A stretch of DNA of 64,000 bases from Vigna angularis (GCF_016808095.1 NC_068974.1:23854825-23918824), one strand, 5' to 3'; positions 49,280 to 61,756 are shown, numbered from the stretch's first letter. Notes: a model not told the origin generated them from the sequence alone. Translations and numbers: made by a program.

Positions 49280-51480
49280 AATGAAACTGAATGCAGGTGT
49301 GGTCTTAGAAGGCGCGGTGCAGAAAGGAGAGTGAGTTACGATGGTGGTTTTAGTTTCTGAGTTTCTAAGTTTGGTTGATTACAGATGAGGGCTGAAGCAC
49401 GGGGAAAATGATGGTGGTTGAGTTTGGTTTGATGAGGGGATAGGTTTCTGGTGAGTAATGTGTGGGGACAAACGTTCGTGAGGAAGGCGAACGTCCTTGA
49501 GGAAGACGAGATGGGAATTGGCTGTGGTAGGGTTGAAAATCCAGTATTGGAGACGAACGCTCGTGGAGAAGACGAACGCTCGTAGGAAAATGGGATGGGA
49601 ATTGGCCGAACGGTAGGTTGGTAGTGAGTGGGGAACAGAGGGGGATCAGTGGCTTAATGAGGATGAAAACACTTTTCCATTGTCTCTGTCACATGATTTT
49701 TCTGTGGTGCGCTTTGTACATATTCGTTTTGAGTACCACAGGAGTGGACATGGGGAGGGTGATGCAACAGTGGATATATACAGTTGAATGTATTCAATAA
49801 CAAACAGATGCACACATATAGGTAACATAAACAGAGATATGTTGAAGGGCAAACAAACCAGTCAATGAAACAGGAAATGTAAGGCGTTACTTACCTCTTG
49901 AAGATCCCTTTTTTATTGCCAATTTTGCGTCTGCAATGAGTCTTCCCCTTTTCTTTGGCTGCCTTCCTTTTCCAGTAACGTCTTTTGTGTTGATAGTGGT
50001 TCGAGATCAATCTCAGAAGTGATGAAAAACTCCTTTAGTCTGGTTTGGTCAGGATCTCTCCTCTTTCCTTTACTTTTTGTGATCTCTGGTGTTAAGATGA
50101 TGGACGTTGGCTGTGAGGTCAAGATGTTGGATATGGTGATGGGCGTTGGCCGTGAAAACTAAAAGGGAAGGGTGATAGCCGTGAGTGTGGATATGGCTAT
50201 GGTGATTGGTGCATATGGATGAAGGTGATGACTGGGCTGTGTGTGAATATGGAGATCTCAGAATCAAGACGATGGTGTTGGCCGTGTGTATTGGTTATTG
50301 GAAATAGGTGAAGATGAGGTGGTTACCCGTGAGAGGAATCAAAGGTTGGGGTCCCCTCTGTGTATCAATGATGATGAAAGAAATCCAGATCATGGTGTTG
50401 GCCGTGTGTGAATGTCGTAGTGGCGTAGCAGGCTTTACAGATGCCATACGGAATCTGTATAGAGATTCCAGATGGGCGCTCGTGGAAGACCAACTCAGGT
50501 GGAAGTGTGAGCCAGAAATATTCTCTTCTTCTTTTCTTTGGCTCTGTGCTGTTTTCCTGGTATCCATTATGCATTCACATTTTATTATTGGGGAGCCAGG
50601 GTGTCGAAGGTGAGTGGGAAGCAGAGGTGAGTGGGAGGCAGGGTGTTGAAGGTGAGTGGGAGCCAGGTGAATGGGAGGCAGACTCAGGTGAAGTCCAGCA
50701 ACTTGATTCTCTTCTTTCCCCCTTTTTTTTTGAAAACGCTGCCAGAAACCCATACTATGAGTGGCTCTTCAGATGGCTAATGGCGGACAGTGGCAGGAAA
50801 GCTCGGACCGATTTTAAAAGCCACCACTACTTTTTGGACGCTCGGTCAAATACGGGAGTGCCACACGAACGACCGTTCTCGAAGATGAACGAACGCTCAT
50901 ACCGAACGTTCACAAGGTAAAACACACTGGTCCAGGTCGAACGCTAACAGTCCCCCAAACGCCAAAACCGAACGCTCAAAAATCACTATCACACAGACCG
51001 AACGCTCGAGATTGACTCTGTTTTGATGAGCGCCTCAACACACAATCTGCCGAACGCCATACTGGACCGATCGCTCAAAACCAAACGCTGCAAGGCTGAA
51101 CGGTAGAATGCTTAAGCACATGGGCCAAGGATGACCGAACGGCGAAGTCGGGTGATCGAGTGCAGGAACGCTTGAGTCTAATGATTGCCGAACGTCATTT
51201 ATATTGGTCAAGAAGAACGAACGGTTGCACCTAGTGGGAGAAACCGAATGTCAATAATGATTGGACGATCGTTGAGGACCAGCGGCCGAACGGTTGAGGC
51301 TTAGAAATGCCGACCGTCCTAAAGGTTTGGAGAATAAGGATGCACAGCAGCGGACGATCGGTTGGTGAGGATGATAAGTCAGGACGAGCGGTAGAAGCCG
51401 AGAATTGCCGAACGTCCTAACGGCTCACAGTTGAGGACGAACGGTCACAACAACAGTCAAAAGCCGAACGTCCTTTCTTC
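49280..51480. other. Word-rich insert inside the MULE
   Basis: No gene. It includes clusters of CGAACG(C/T)TCG words (49.48-49.62 kb) and, from about 50840 to 51475, dense CCGAACG, GAACGCTC and CGAACGGT words, plus a short GTGAGTGGGA(G/A)(C/G)CAG tandem at 50605-50690. The open frames 49618-50920 have no recognisable domain. Confidence 0.55.
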
Positions 51481-51499
51481 CTTCTTTTTTTTATTAATT

Positions 51500-51531
<32 letters not shown>

Positions 51532-51565
51532 TTTTTTATTTTTTTTTTATTTTATTTTTTCTTTA
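51480..51565. repeat. T-rich low-complexity tract
   Basis: Runs of T broken by single A or ATT. It might be the reverse of an A-rich tail, but no LINE or SINE body is evident. Confidence 0.7.
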
Positions 51566-51615
51566 TGATGAAAGTAAATTTATTAATCAACCCGGACGAA
51601 ATTGAGTGTTGACAA

Positions 51616-51748
51616 TGCCCAAGGAACCATTCTTTGTAAAAATCGTTGTACAGAAACAACATTGGTAGCAAAGACCAAATAAGTGGGGAATTCAGGCAAA
51701 GTTTTTGCAGAGATAGTTCAACTTTCAAAATGACATTGATTTTTTAAT
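51616..51748 (+). repeat. Direct duplicate, right copy (with 49142-49272)
   Basis: See the left copy. It lies just downstream (minus strand) of the Ulp1-like pseudogene stop at 51909, where a 3' untranslated region would be. Confidence 0.8.
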
Positions 51749-51908
51749 GAATTTTTTTAACACTTATTGGACATGCAAATGATCTTCAACCATTGATTAT
51801 GTCATTTATTGAACATTTCTTTGATGATTTGTAACAAAAAATATGTACATTCAAACCTAATCATCACAATTTCAAATAGTGATAAGAAATCCATAAATGA
51901 CATTCGTA

Positions 51909-52939
51909 CTATCCATTTTGTAACAACCCTAAATGTTGCAACACTTCATTCCTCCACACAATGTCAACATCCAAAATCCAATCACACACATACTTCTCCC
52001 TAACCTCTTGTAGTTCCTCCTACAAAGAAAAAAATGCACACAATATCAATATAATGCCAATGTTCAATCAAAGGGACACACCATGAAAATGTTGATAACT
52101 TACACTAGTGTAATTGGATATTGTTTTGCCTTCATATTTCTGAACAACATCCCACAACTCCATAAATTTCAAAAAAATAACTCCACAATCATATCTACAT
52201 CAAAAAAAGTCCAAAATACAAATAATGAAATGCTACTTATATGAAACAAACAAATATTATAATTAAAAAAAAACAAGATTAAAAACTTACGAGTTCGGTT
52301 GGATTGAAGTATGCACGTGTTGAACCTACAAGAACGGTTTGTTGTCTTTGTAACGATTAAACAAATGTCCAAAAAACAATTCAAGATTATGGGCCTGCAG
52401 AAAGCCAAAATCAACTTTACTTTCCAAACTACTAAATCAATTTAAAAATACAAAGTACACATCAATTCCAAGACTTACAATTACAGTGTCAATGAGATTT
52501 AGAACACCTTACAATAATTTTTCTCTCTCTCTAAGATAGTTAAAAGCAACAAATAGATCATTCTCTCTAACTATAAACAATTACCATATTCAGAGTTTGA
52601 ACTGATACCATGATATCAAAATATAATATTGGTTAAGAAATAAGGCATTAAAATTGAGAAATATTGAAATTGTGCACCGAAGATAAACTTGTAGGTTACC
52701 TCATGGACCAGGGATCCAATAAATGCAATGAAGCAGCTTTTCGATCAGCAGTAGCATAGTGATACTCTAATGTTTTCCAACATTCATTGACTGCATCTCT
52801 ATTAGACAGTAAAATCATGTATGACTCTTGGTCGAAGATCAAGAGACATAAAGTTTAAAGATGCTGCATCATTTGAAATGGGTTCCTCAATATAAGGCCT
52901 AAGCTCCATGGTGTGAGTATGAGGGGTTTTGATTCCATC
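51909..52939 (-). pseudogene. Ulp1-like (C48) cysteine protease pseudogene inside the MULE
   Basis: Minus-strand exons: 52939-52700 (MELRPYIEEPISNDAASL, frameshift, NECWKTLEYHYATADRKA...LLDPWSM), 52394-52291 (AHNLELFFGHLFNRYKDN, frameshift/stop, GSTRAYFNPTEL), 52194-52104 (YDCGVIFLKFMELWDV; catalytic-Cys DCG) and 52019-51909 (EELQEVREKYVCDWILD, stop). Borders are GT/AG. The last three exons match the plus-strand copy at 34992-35452 in size and phase. The family (Ulp1 peptidase joined to a plant-mobile/DUF1985-like N-terminus) is carried by plant MULEs and is related to SUMO/ubiquitin-like proteases. The N-terminal half is not found between 52940 and 53940, so this copy is both truncated and frameshifted. 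Confidence 0.75.
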
Positions 52940-53940
52940 TCTAGATAAGCAAACAGAAAAGTATGGGTGAGTTAACGTTTACCACCTATACACAAAGCAT
53001 ATACCATATCAAAATACAATAATTAAAGCATTAAAATTAATATCATTCATCTAAAATTTAAACATGATATCATCATTTAGTTAAGAACACTTGAATATTC
53101 TTATCCTTATAATATTAAATAAAGACCCTGTTTTACTTCTTAACAATTACTTTTCGATCATACACTTATACATATAGCACTACTTAAAGTGATACATACA
53201 TTAAAGGTCTTACCACCATAAGCTTAATTTATTTATTTTAAATAAATCATTTTCCGTGAGGGACCTTTCGTTAACCTTTAAATCTTTTATTAGCTTTTAA
53301 ATATAATAACAGTGGTGACATCAAACAATTTTTTCCTTATTTCCAATGTATACCATCAAAATCCAGTAGCTCCAAACTCTATTAATGTGTACCCATAGTA
53401 ATTGATAAGTACTGCAGTTGATCAAGACATTTCACTTGCACCTTCTATTTACGTAAGATAAATTGTTACTACTAACACTGCATCTAAAATAAGACAAATC
53501 TCCCTCCAACTAAAGTTAACCCCTCATGAAATAATAGATGCAACCAAGACTGTCTATCAATCTTTTAATTTAAAGAAAACTTACAAAAGTCTATTCCATA
53601 AATTTTCCCACTTTGGAGACACATTTTCAGTATCGTCAAAGGAAGAATGTTTATGTTCTCATGTCCATAGTATCAATCACCACACATTTAATTTATCCAA
53701 CAAATACTATTAACAAACCACCTCCATCATACATAAACAACATTCCACCGCCATCCAACAAGTCATATTTTTACAGCTTACAAACAACATCATGCATATA
53801 TTATATTAAAGCTTCAATCCAGTCGAATAAAAAAAAACGAACCTTGAGTGAACACAAGGTGTGCCAGTTTGAACACAGACGAAGAAAAATTGTGTGGGTT
53901 GGACTAACAACCCGGAAAACCCCTCTTTTTCGTCCACCGA

Positions 53941-54466
53941 ACAGTCCACACTCCGACGATTCTCCGGCGATGCTCCGGCGGCACTCCGGCACAGGGACGG
54001 AAGGAGGTGGGACGAAGCGAGACCTTGAACGCGCCCCTACTTCGCTGGGCCGGACGGAACACGATTCCGTCTTCGCTTCGTTGGCCAACGTCGGAGCTGC
54101 GGCGGCCGTGAATCGATAACGGTCGTGAATCGGTACCGGCGACCGTGAATCGGTACCCTTCAACGTTGTCCAGCGGGCACTCCGGCAAGCACTCCGTCGG
54201 ACCACTCTCTCTCTCGAACTCCCTTTCTCGAACTCTCTCGGCCTCTCTCTCTAGGTCACAGTCTCCCTCTCAACCTTCGCGCTTCTCTCTCAACAATTCT
54301 TCCAAAATCAATTTCAAATTTGAAACGCAGATCTTGAAAACCCTGCCCACCCCCTTTCCACGTCAGATTTCATTTTCATTTTGATTTTCCACGTGAACCA
54401 ATCTCATTTAGACATCTGTCCCGTGTCTAAATGTTGTCAAAAGAGGTTGTTCAAGTATCATTTTTC
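53941..54466 (-). repeat. Right terminal inverted repeat of the MULE
   Basis: Inverted match to 48564-49090, ending in the 9-bp TSD at 54467-54475. Confidence 0.93.
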
Positions 54467-54475
54467 ATAAGTTAA

Positions 54476-55949
54476 ATACATGACTTAAGTTTGATGTGAA
54501 TAATATAGTGACATTGACCAATATAAATAAAGTATGATATCAATTCTCATTTATGACGTTGCTTTTAAAAAAATAATAATATAATTTTTCGTATTACTCT
54601 ACATAATAAATAAATAAATATAAATTTCACTTTTTTATATTAAATTTCTTTATATGAAATAAAATTCTTCTTAAAATAATATTATCAATTTCTACTTCCT
54701 CTAAATTAATATTTATTTTTTTTCTCTATCTACCATTCTGATATACTGTACAACCAAAATAGTTGCAAATTTTCCTAGAACAATATTATTTACATTCTCA
54801 TATTCATAACTATTTGAATAAATAAGAATAAAGACAAAATTAAATTATTTTTTACTTTTCTATTTAAAATTATTACTGGACAACAACACTGTATAAGAAA
54901 TCAGTAAACAAAATGTTATAAATTATAAATGAAAAACACTTTAAAATTTACTTGGATAAACACAAGCTCGCGCTTGTGTGTACGATATTTAAATATCTAT
55001 AAATTATTTAAATTTTAAAAATAATAAATAAATGAGTAAAATTGAAAAAGAAAGTGTATATAGTTATAAATATAACTATAGATAATATTATGTAAATAAT
55101 ATTGTACAAACAACTTTTTTATTATGAATAATCATTTAAATTTTAAAAAATATTGATAAAAGAATAAATAATTTTTCTATAATAAGTAATTATTTAAATT
55201 AAAAAGAAGTAGTTACTGATAAAAATGAAAAATAATTTTTTATTATGAATTATTATTTAAATTTAAAAAGTAGTAATTATAAAGGTAAAATTGAAAAAAA
55301 AGACACCAAGTATATGTTAAAAGACATTATAAATAAAATTATGCAAATAATATTTTTATTATGAGTAATTATTTTAATTTGAAAAAGTGGTTGATAAAAT
55401 AGTAAATAATTTTTTTATAATAAGTAATTGTTTGAATTAAAAAAAATAGTTACTAAAATAATAAAACTGAAAAATAATGTTTTTATTATGAATTATTATT
55501 TAAATTTTAAAAATAATAGTTAAAATGATAATATTGAAAAAAAAACAAGAAAATTATCAAAGAAGTGTATATATGTAGTTAAAAATATAAAAAACAAAAC
55601 CGCAAGTAAATAAGTAAAACCAAATCGAAAATATTTAAAATTTAGAGAAAAAAAAAAAGAAAAGTCATCACACCAGAAACCATATATATTATAATCACCA
55701 AAAGCTATATATCATTACAATCAAGTTATTAATCCATTACTACACTTTTATTAAAAGAAAAAAAAGACAAGAATCCAAAATTCAACGTTTAATTAATTCG
55801 GGTGCAGTTAATTTGGTAACAAAGAATTTATTCAAACCAAATACTACAGAACCACAACCACGTGATTAATTATTTAAGTAATTTGAAAAAGAAATCTCCC
55901 AAAGATAATTAATTATGCACTCTTATACTCTTTTATGTGTCAATCAAAG
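54476..55949. other. Extremely AT-rich DNA
   Basis: A TTATTTAAATTxxAAAAA-(A/T)TA phrase (TTTTTTATTATGAATTATTATTTAAATTT and variants) recurs irregularly between 55000 and 55520. No gene. Confidence 0.5.
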
Positions 55950-58440
55950 TAACATCCAAAATATAGTATACAACTATATCAACATCCAAAATATAGTATA
56001 CAACTATATCAGAGTCATCACATACATAATAAGATAGAACAATTATCCAACTATAATATAAAGTGTTATATTTTACAATTATCCAAAATAATCATACAAT
56101 TTAAAACTTTATATATACACCTAGGTATTCCAAAACTATACACAATACTATACTAACTAGACTAAGTCGCTGTGTCTCCACCATTCAATGCCTACTCTAG
56201 AGACACCTCATCTCCTTCTGCTCACACCACAAAATGATCATTACAAAAGAAGAAACATCAATACATACAAAACACAAGCAACAAACAATGGAGTAAGCTA
56301 GTTTAAATAAAAGAGCAATCATATAGTTAGTAACTACATTTCATACAATCATACCCATTCATACACATCACAAACTCTTTATGAATGACACTACACTGAC
56401 TTAGACCGTCCGGACTTAGAATGATTGTCGAGCTATGGCGAGTTGTGCACTCGTAGTGGCTTCTACTACTTTGCAAAGCCATTACCAATGGGTTTCACCC
56501 TACCACACTCACGATGTTAGTCTGTACAAAGCCTTGGAGCATACCGGAAGCCTCCAAGACTAAGACCTCCTGCTACTCCTCACGACATGGATCAATCCTC
56601 TCTATATGAGAATGAAAAATCATTGGAGTTTCAGGATAACCCCCAATACTGAGCTCCCTGCAAATCATTCTAAACTTACACTTGAATCTCACCAAGAGAA
56701 TGCACTTTAGAACTTTCTTTTATCACTTTGGAACCATATTGTTACTTTCAAAACATAACTCATGACATGAACAACCAAATACCATAATACATCTTCATAC
56801 ATACTTCATACTTAGTCTAGAACCTCATTTAGATCAATTTAAAATATAGAAGAAAAGAGTGAACTTAAAACTTAGACCATTCGCTCAGTGCACCCTCTCG
56901 CATAGCGAATCCAGAGATTTCTCACACAACGACCCATCTCGCTAAGCGAATAAACTTGTAGTGGTACCAGACCTCAATCCCTCGCATAGTGCACCAATTC
57001 GCTATGTGAAATCCCAAACAGTGGTCCAGACCCCCCAAACACTCGCTATGTGCACCCCTTCGCTATTCAAATAAATCTGGCAGTGATCCTAGACCACCAC
57101 CAGGCGCTCAGCACACTGATTCGTTGTGCGAATCATCAGACAAAGAGCAAAACCCTACAACCATTCGCACAACGCGCCCTCTTGCTATGCGAATGCCCAG
57201 GCAGAGAGCAACTCGCGATGACTACTCGCTATGCAAATCTATTCGCTCAGCGAGTCTGCATAATTCTACAACACGAATTCTGCAGAATTATGCAACTCAA
57301 ACCACTTTTACCAATTTTAACTATTTTTCCCAACTTCTAACCTTCCTAAATTGGGTTTTATACCTATTATACTAAACCAATGTTGTCTAAATGCTTCTAA
57401 CCTCAATCTAAACAATTAGACTCAAGATCTCACTCAAAAACTCATAAAAACTCAACTTATAAACCCAAATTTAATTCTACCATTTGTGGCACAATTCTAA
57501 GTAATTTAGGGACTCTAACAAGTCCCAAATTACTCACCTAAACCCTCTAAACTGACCAATTTCACACAGAACACCAAAATCAATTTTTCACTAGTTCACT
57601 TCCTCCAAATTGGGTTCTACACCAAGAAAACTCTACCTCATTTTCACAACACACTCCTAAATCAATTCTCTAACATTTCCAAGTGTTTAAAATAACTCAA
57701 TCAATTTATAAATCATCTCAACTACACCAAACCAGACCAACAAACCTTTCTCACCATTTCCTAACTTAAACTTGCATTTTCTACTACAAACACAATAATA
57801 AATGTTACTCTTTTCTTATAACAGTCCAATTTGTATAATTCAACTCATCAACATCAAATAAAACATCACCAACATACATACAATATATTTTAGCACATGA
57901 ACATATCCATCAACACACCAAACATACATTTCACCAAATTACTACTAAGACAACATCATATTTTCCATATACCCAAATATCCTGAATCTAGCTCAATCAG
58001 TTCAGAAATCATACAAATTGCACACTAAAGAAATTCTAGCTTCCCTTACCTCAAGTCAAAATTGCACAGCTCAAAGAAAACCCCGATTGATGCTTGCACC
58101 GTAAGAAAACTCTAGAAAAGCCTACAAATCACCAATTGGTGACAGGAAACGACTCTTAGAACTTAAATGGAACTAAGAATCAAGAGAAGGAAACTCCAAA
58201 TACATGCAAGAGTAGAAATTCTGTGTGATAACAGAATCAGGGAAAACCTAGAAAAAAGGAATGAAACTTACTTGCTCAAATTGAGAAATTGATCGGTGGA
58301 AGAGGTAGCTCTCGACGCCAGGATCGCCTAGGCACTTCTTGATCGTCGAACTGATGAATGAGGAGTAAGAATTTGTAGAGAGAAGTGAGAGGAAACAGAG
58401 AGGATAAAGTTTTAGAGAGATAAAGTGTTCTTAAAGTAAT
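55950..58440. repeat. Dispersed repeat family, copy C (about 2.5 kb)
   Basis: The opening motif AACATCCAAAATATAGTATA is duplicated exactly as a 30-bp tandem (55951-55980 and 55981-56010). Landmarks shared with A and B: CTGCTCACACCACAAAATGATCATTACAAAAG, GAGTAAGCTAG, CGTCCGGACT, GCTTCCCTTACCT (58031) and a purine-rich tail with AGAATTTGTAGAGAGAAGTGA. In place of the CCGAACGG words of A and B, this copy has TTCGCT..AGCGAA words (56.88-57.26 kb). The frames at 57050-57375 run through these words. Confidence 0.75.
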
Positions 58441-59080
58441 GAGACGCATTTATAAAATTCTATTTATATTATAAGATTATTTTAAAATAAAATATTCGGT
58501 CTCATTATTTTAATACACATATCTACTCTAATACTCTATTTTTTAGATTCATACAAATATTTTATATATATATATATATATATATAAAAGTTTATCATCA
58601 GATTGAATTTTGTTAAATCTCAATTTAAGAATTTGTTATAAGATTTTTAAATTTAATTATATAATGTATATAATGTATTATGATATCACAATAAACATTA
58701 TAGTTAAATTATCTTTATATGATAATTTACATTTTGAGACTAAATTTATTATTAGGAATGACAATATGGGTCAGACTAATTCTTTAAATTTGTCATGCAC
58801 TTGACCCACAAAATATAGGTTGGACTAGCCCGCCTCACATTAAAAATGTGGGTTGCTACGGGTCGATTGACTTTTTTTAAGTAATTGAATGTTTTTATTT
58901 CGTTTAGAAAATAAATATTGCATACATGAATTTGTTGCCAAAATTTAACTCCCAACTTCACACATGTGCATCATCGTAAATGAAATGTTAATCAAATGTG
59001 AACAAATTACATGTGTAGCTTCAAAAATATATGTAACATACATGTATCAAATTACATATGCAAAAAGTTATGCGAGCCAG
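58441..59080. other. AT-rich DNA with a (TA)n microsatellite
   Basis: The TA run is at 58562-58587. A GACCCAC...GTGGGT phrase at about 58800-58860 resembles common legume intergenic repeats. No gene. Confidence 0.5.
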
Positions 59081-60123
59081 TGATAACTTTTTGGCAAGTA
59101 TACCAAATAGTTAAGTAATACAGTGAAATAAGTTTAGAGTATCGTTTTCCCAAAGAAATTTGAGTCAAGTGATTTAATCAAGCTTGTTTATCAAAATCAA
59201 TTTACTGGTAATAACATTTGATTTCAACTTTGGAAAATGGCATAAAAATAACAACGTAAAAATTTAAGAATGTAAAATTGGATAAAAGATCATTGGAATT
59301 GGTCTTTGACTAACATTATAGTAACATCCTGAACAACAAACGTTTTATATTCAAACATTCACATCAACGTATCATGATTTAATTCCTTAAAGCAAGTTCT
59401 AAAATTATCTACTAAATTATTAATTCTTTAATTAATTTAAGAGATAACTTTGCATTAATTTTAGATGTTGAGAATGACCAAAAAGCACAGAAGTTATTCC
59501 TAGCGTATTTACTTTTAGTTGTTTTTCTTACGTTTCTATTCTAAAAATATTTTCCAGTACAAAAGAACATTTAAAGAAAATTATACTTCCGTATAATCAT
59601 AAGCAAGTCAAGAAAAGCACAAGAACACAGACATATATTGCACAAGAAAATTACATTAATGTAAAGTCATAAACCAATTCCAATGAACAGAAAAACTAGC
59701 CTCTCCTAGACATCTAGAACATACTCTTTACAGCAATTTCTTGCAGAAAGTGAAGTCTTGATGCCTTGAAGTGTCTCTTGAACATCTCCTGAAGTTCTCT
59801 AGTATTTTTCGTGTTTTTCGTGTCAGAAGATCGTTTCTATTTTTCGTGTATCTATGCATTGTGCAAATTTCTTAACTGTTGCTTCCTAAACTGAGGACAT
59901 TCGCTCAGCGCATAATGTTGGTGCGTTGTGTGAATTTCTTCCTTCTGGCTTTGCGAATTATGGCTTGTGCTTAGCGAATTCTGACTGACAGCATGTAAAC
60001 TTTCCTATACAATAATTACAAAACTTTGTACTTCCTATTACAACTTTTCAATGAGTAACAACATGACATATTACAAGATTAAGCTCATTTCTAAGTGTAA
60101 AAACAACTCTTTCACACTTATCA
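59081..60123 (+). repeat. Solo-LTR-like element, third member of the 26.7/46.0-kb LTR family
   Basis: It starts TGATAACTTTTTGGCAAGTATACC and ends TTTCACACTTATCA, so both ends match the family. The flanks (GCCAG and GGAGA) differ, so no TSD confirms the insertion. Like the other members it carries a word cluster (TTCGCTCAGCGCAT at about 59900 and TTCGC/GCGAATT nearby) two-thirds of the way along. Confidence 0.7.
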
Positions 60124-60384
60124 GGAGATCGTCCTTAGATTTGATGTGCTAGGTGTTCCTCGGAGCATGTCCTAGACTAGGGAGACCATCCCTAGGTTTG
60201 TTTGTATGGCCCGAACGGTAAGTTCCTGACTGGCCTAATGATTTGTGTGCAAGATCCTACCATCTGCACTGAAGAAATATAACAAACTCGAATTTTATAT
60301 GGTGAGAAAAAGAGTAGCCAAACAAACCAATGCATTTACAAGGTTAAACAATTAATATCAAAATAGATTATGTTATAAGGCCGG

Positions 60385-61110
60385 TCGGCCAAGCAAATAA
60401 GACCGCTCGGTCTTCGGTTGAATGTTTGAAGAATCCACATTAGGATGCATCATGGTCGGGATGTAACTGCTTTAGAACCTTGTGACCTGCAAGATATATA
60501 ATATCAAAAATATAGGCGAGATCGTTCGGTCTTTGGTTGAGTGCTTGATAAATCCGCATTAGGATGTGTCATGGCCGGGATGTAATTGCTTTAGAGCCTT
60601 GTGACTTGCAAGATATATAATATCAAAAATATAAGCGAGACCGTTCGGTCTTTGGTCGAATGCTTGATAAATCCACATTAGGATGTGTCACGGATGAGCT
60701 TGTAGGTTCTTTACTGTCTTATGACCAGCAAAATAGATGAAAAAGTTGACTGTAATAATATAGACAAACACTGTTCTGGATATAATAACAAGGGTAGAGG
60801 TGCCCATTATAAGGTCGATCGGCTAAGCAAGTAAGACTGCTCGGTCCTCGGTTGAACATTTGAAGACCAAAAATGATAAATCCATGCCATGATGTACTAT
60901 AGTCGAGATATTAGTGCTTAATGCTTTGTGACTTGGTCATCTGTACTGAAGAAATAACAACACCTTTATGACGTTAGACAACTAATATCAAAATAATTTA
61001 GATTATAAGGCCATATGGACAAATAAGCGAGACCGATCAGTCTTTGGTTGAATGTTTGAATACGAAAATAAGAAATCCTTATTAGGTTATATCATGATTG
61101 AGTTATTAAT
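60385..61110. repeat. 119-bp tandem units plus diverged relatives
   Basis: GACCGCTCGGTC, GATCGTTCGGTC and GACCGTTCGGTC begin at 60401, 60520 and 60639, an exact 119-bp period. The third unit diverges after about 60700. Diverged relatives start near 60830 and 61030. Each unit reads CGGTCTTTGGTTGAATG...ATCCACATTAGGATG...ATGTAA(C/T)TGCTTTAGA. Confidence 0.88.
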
Positions 61111-61114
61111 GCTT

Positions 61115-61745
61115 AATGCTTTTTGGCTTCCTAAAGAACTGAAAATGTTGATCGTAGCTATACCCTGCACAAAAAGAAAAATGGTCCAAGAATGGCCAGA
61201 ATTGTGAGCATACATACAAACACAAGTTGGTCTTTAACCCAAAAACTAAGCCCGAAGTCATTTCTTCCACTACATTAGAGCTTCTAGATTAATTTACTGG
61301 TTGCAATCTCCAGATGCAATTCACTCCCTTTGTTTCGTCTAGGACATAGAAACATTTGTTATTGTCCCAAATTCATTCATATGTTGATATTCTTGCCTTT
61401 GTTATGGTATTCTTTCACATGATACAAATTTGCAATTGTAGAGATTATCATTTTTGTACTTGTATCACTTTAGTCATATATGTTTTCCTCGCAAAAGTTT
61501 GATTATGTATGTCACTACTTGGAAGTAGAGCAAATTGGGGCTATTGTGCGTGAGCAAGAGAAAAAGACTGCATGGAAAAATCAAATAATGACATTGGAAT
61601 CTCCAATAAAAAAGACCAAGTTTTGGAGAGATTAGATGATGCAATAAAAGAGGATTTTGTTCATCCCAATGAATTGCTGGAAACATCTGTTTGTACAAAT
61701 GTAGAAACTCCATGAAGTATTCAATGGACCCTCCTATTTGTGAAA
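61115..61745. other. Intergenic, no gene supported
   Basis: The minus-strand 101-codon frame at 61474-61779 has no recognisable motif and continues through the following TIR-like sequence. Confidence 0.4.
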
Positions 61746-61756
61746 GGAAAACGTTT

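Larger units (their letters stand above)
48555..54475. mobile_element. Mutator-like element (5.9 kb) with TIRs of about 527 bp and 9-bp TSD
   Basis: The element is 48564-54466. The ends read inward GGAAAATGATACTTGAAC and GAAAAATGATACTTGAAC. ATAAGTTAA flanks both sides (48555-48563 and 54467-54475). The inverted repeats extend to about 49090 and back to about 53941 with few differences. No transposase is recognised, but a decayed Ulp1-like protease gene lies inside on the minus strand, as in the KI/Kaonashi-type MULEs of plants. The interior also contains a direct duplication and a long word-rich segment suggesting a nested insertion. Confidence 0.92.

Noticed and set aside
49618..50920. Protein-coding genes in the MULE insert
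   Set aside because: Several overlapping frames on both strands have no recognisable motif; the sequence is dominated by repeated words and short tandems.
48646..54384. Two identical 79-codon frames (48646-48885 minus, 54145-54384 plus)
   Set aside because: They are the same sequence in the two terminal inverted repeats of the MULE, with no domain and Ser-rich low-complexity translation.
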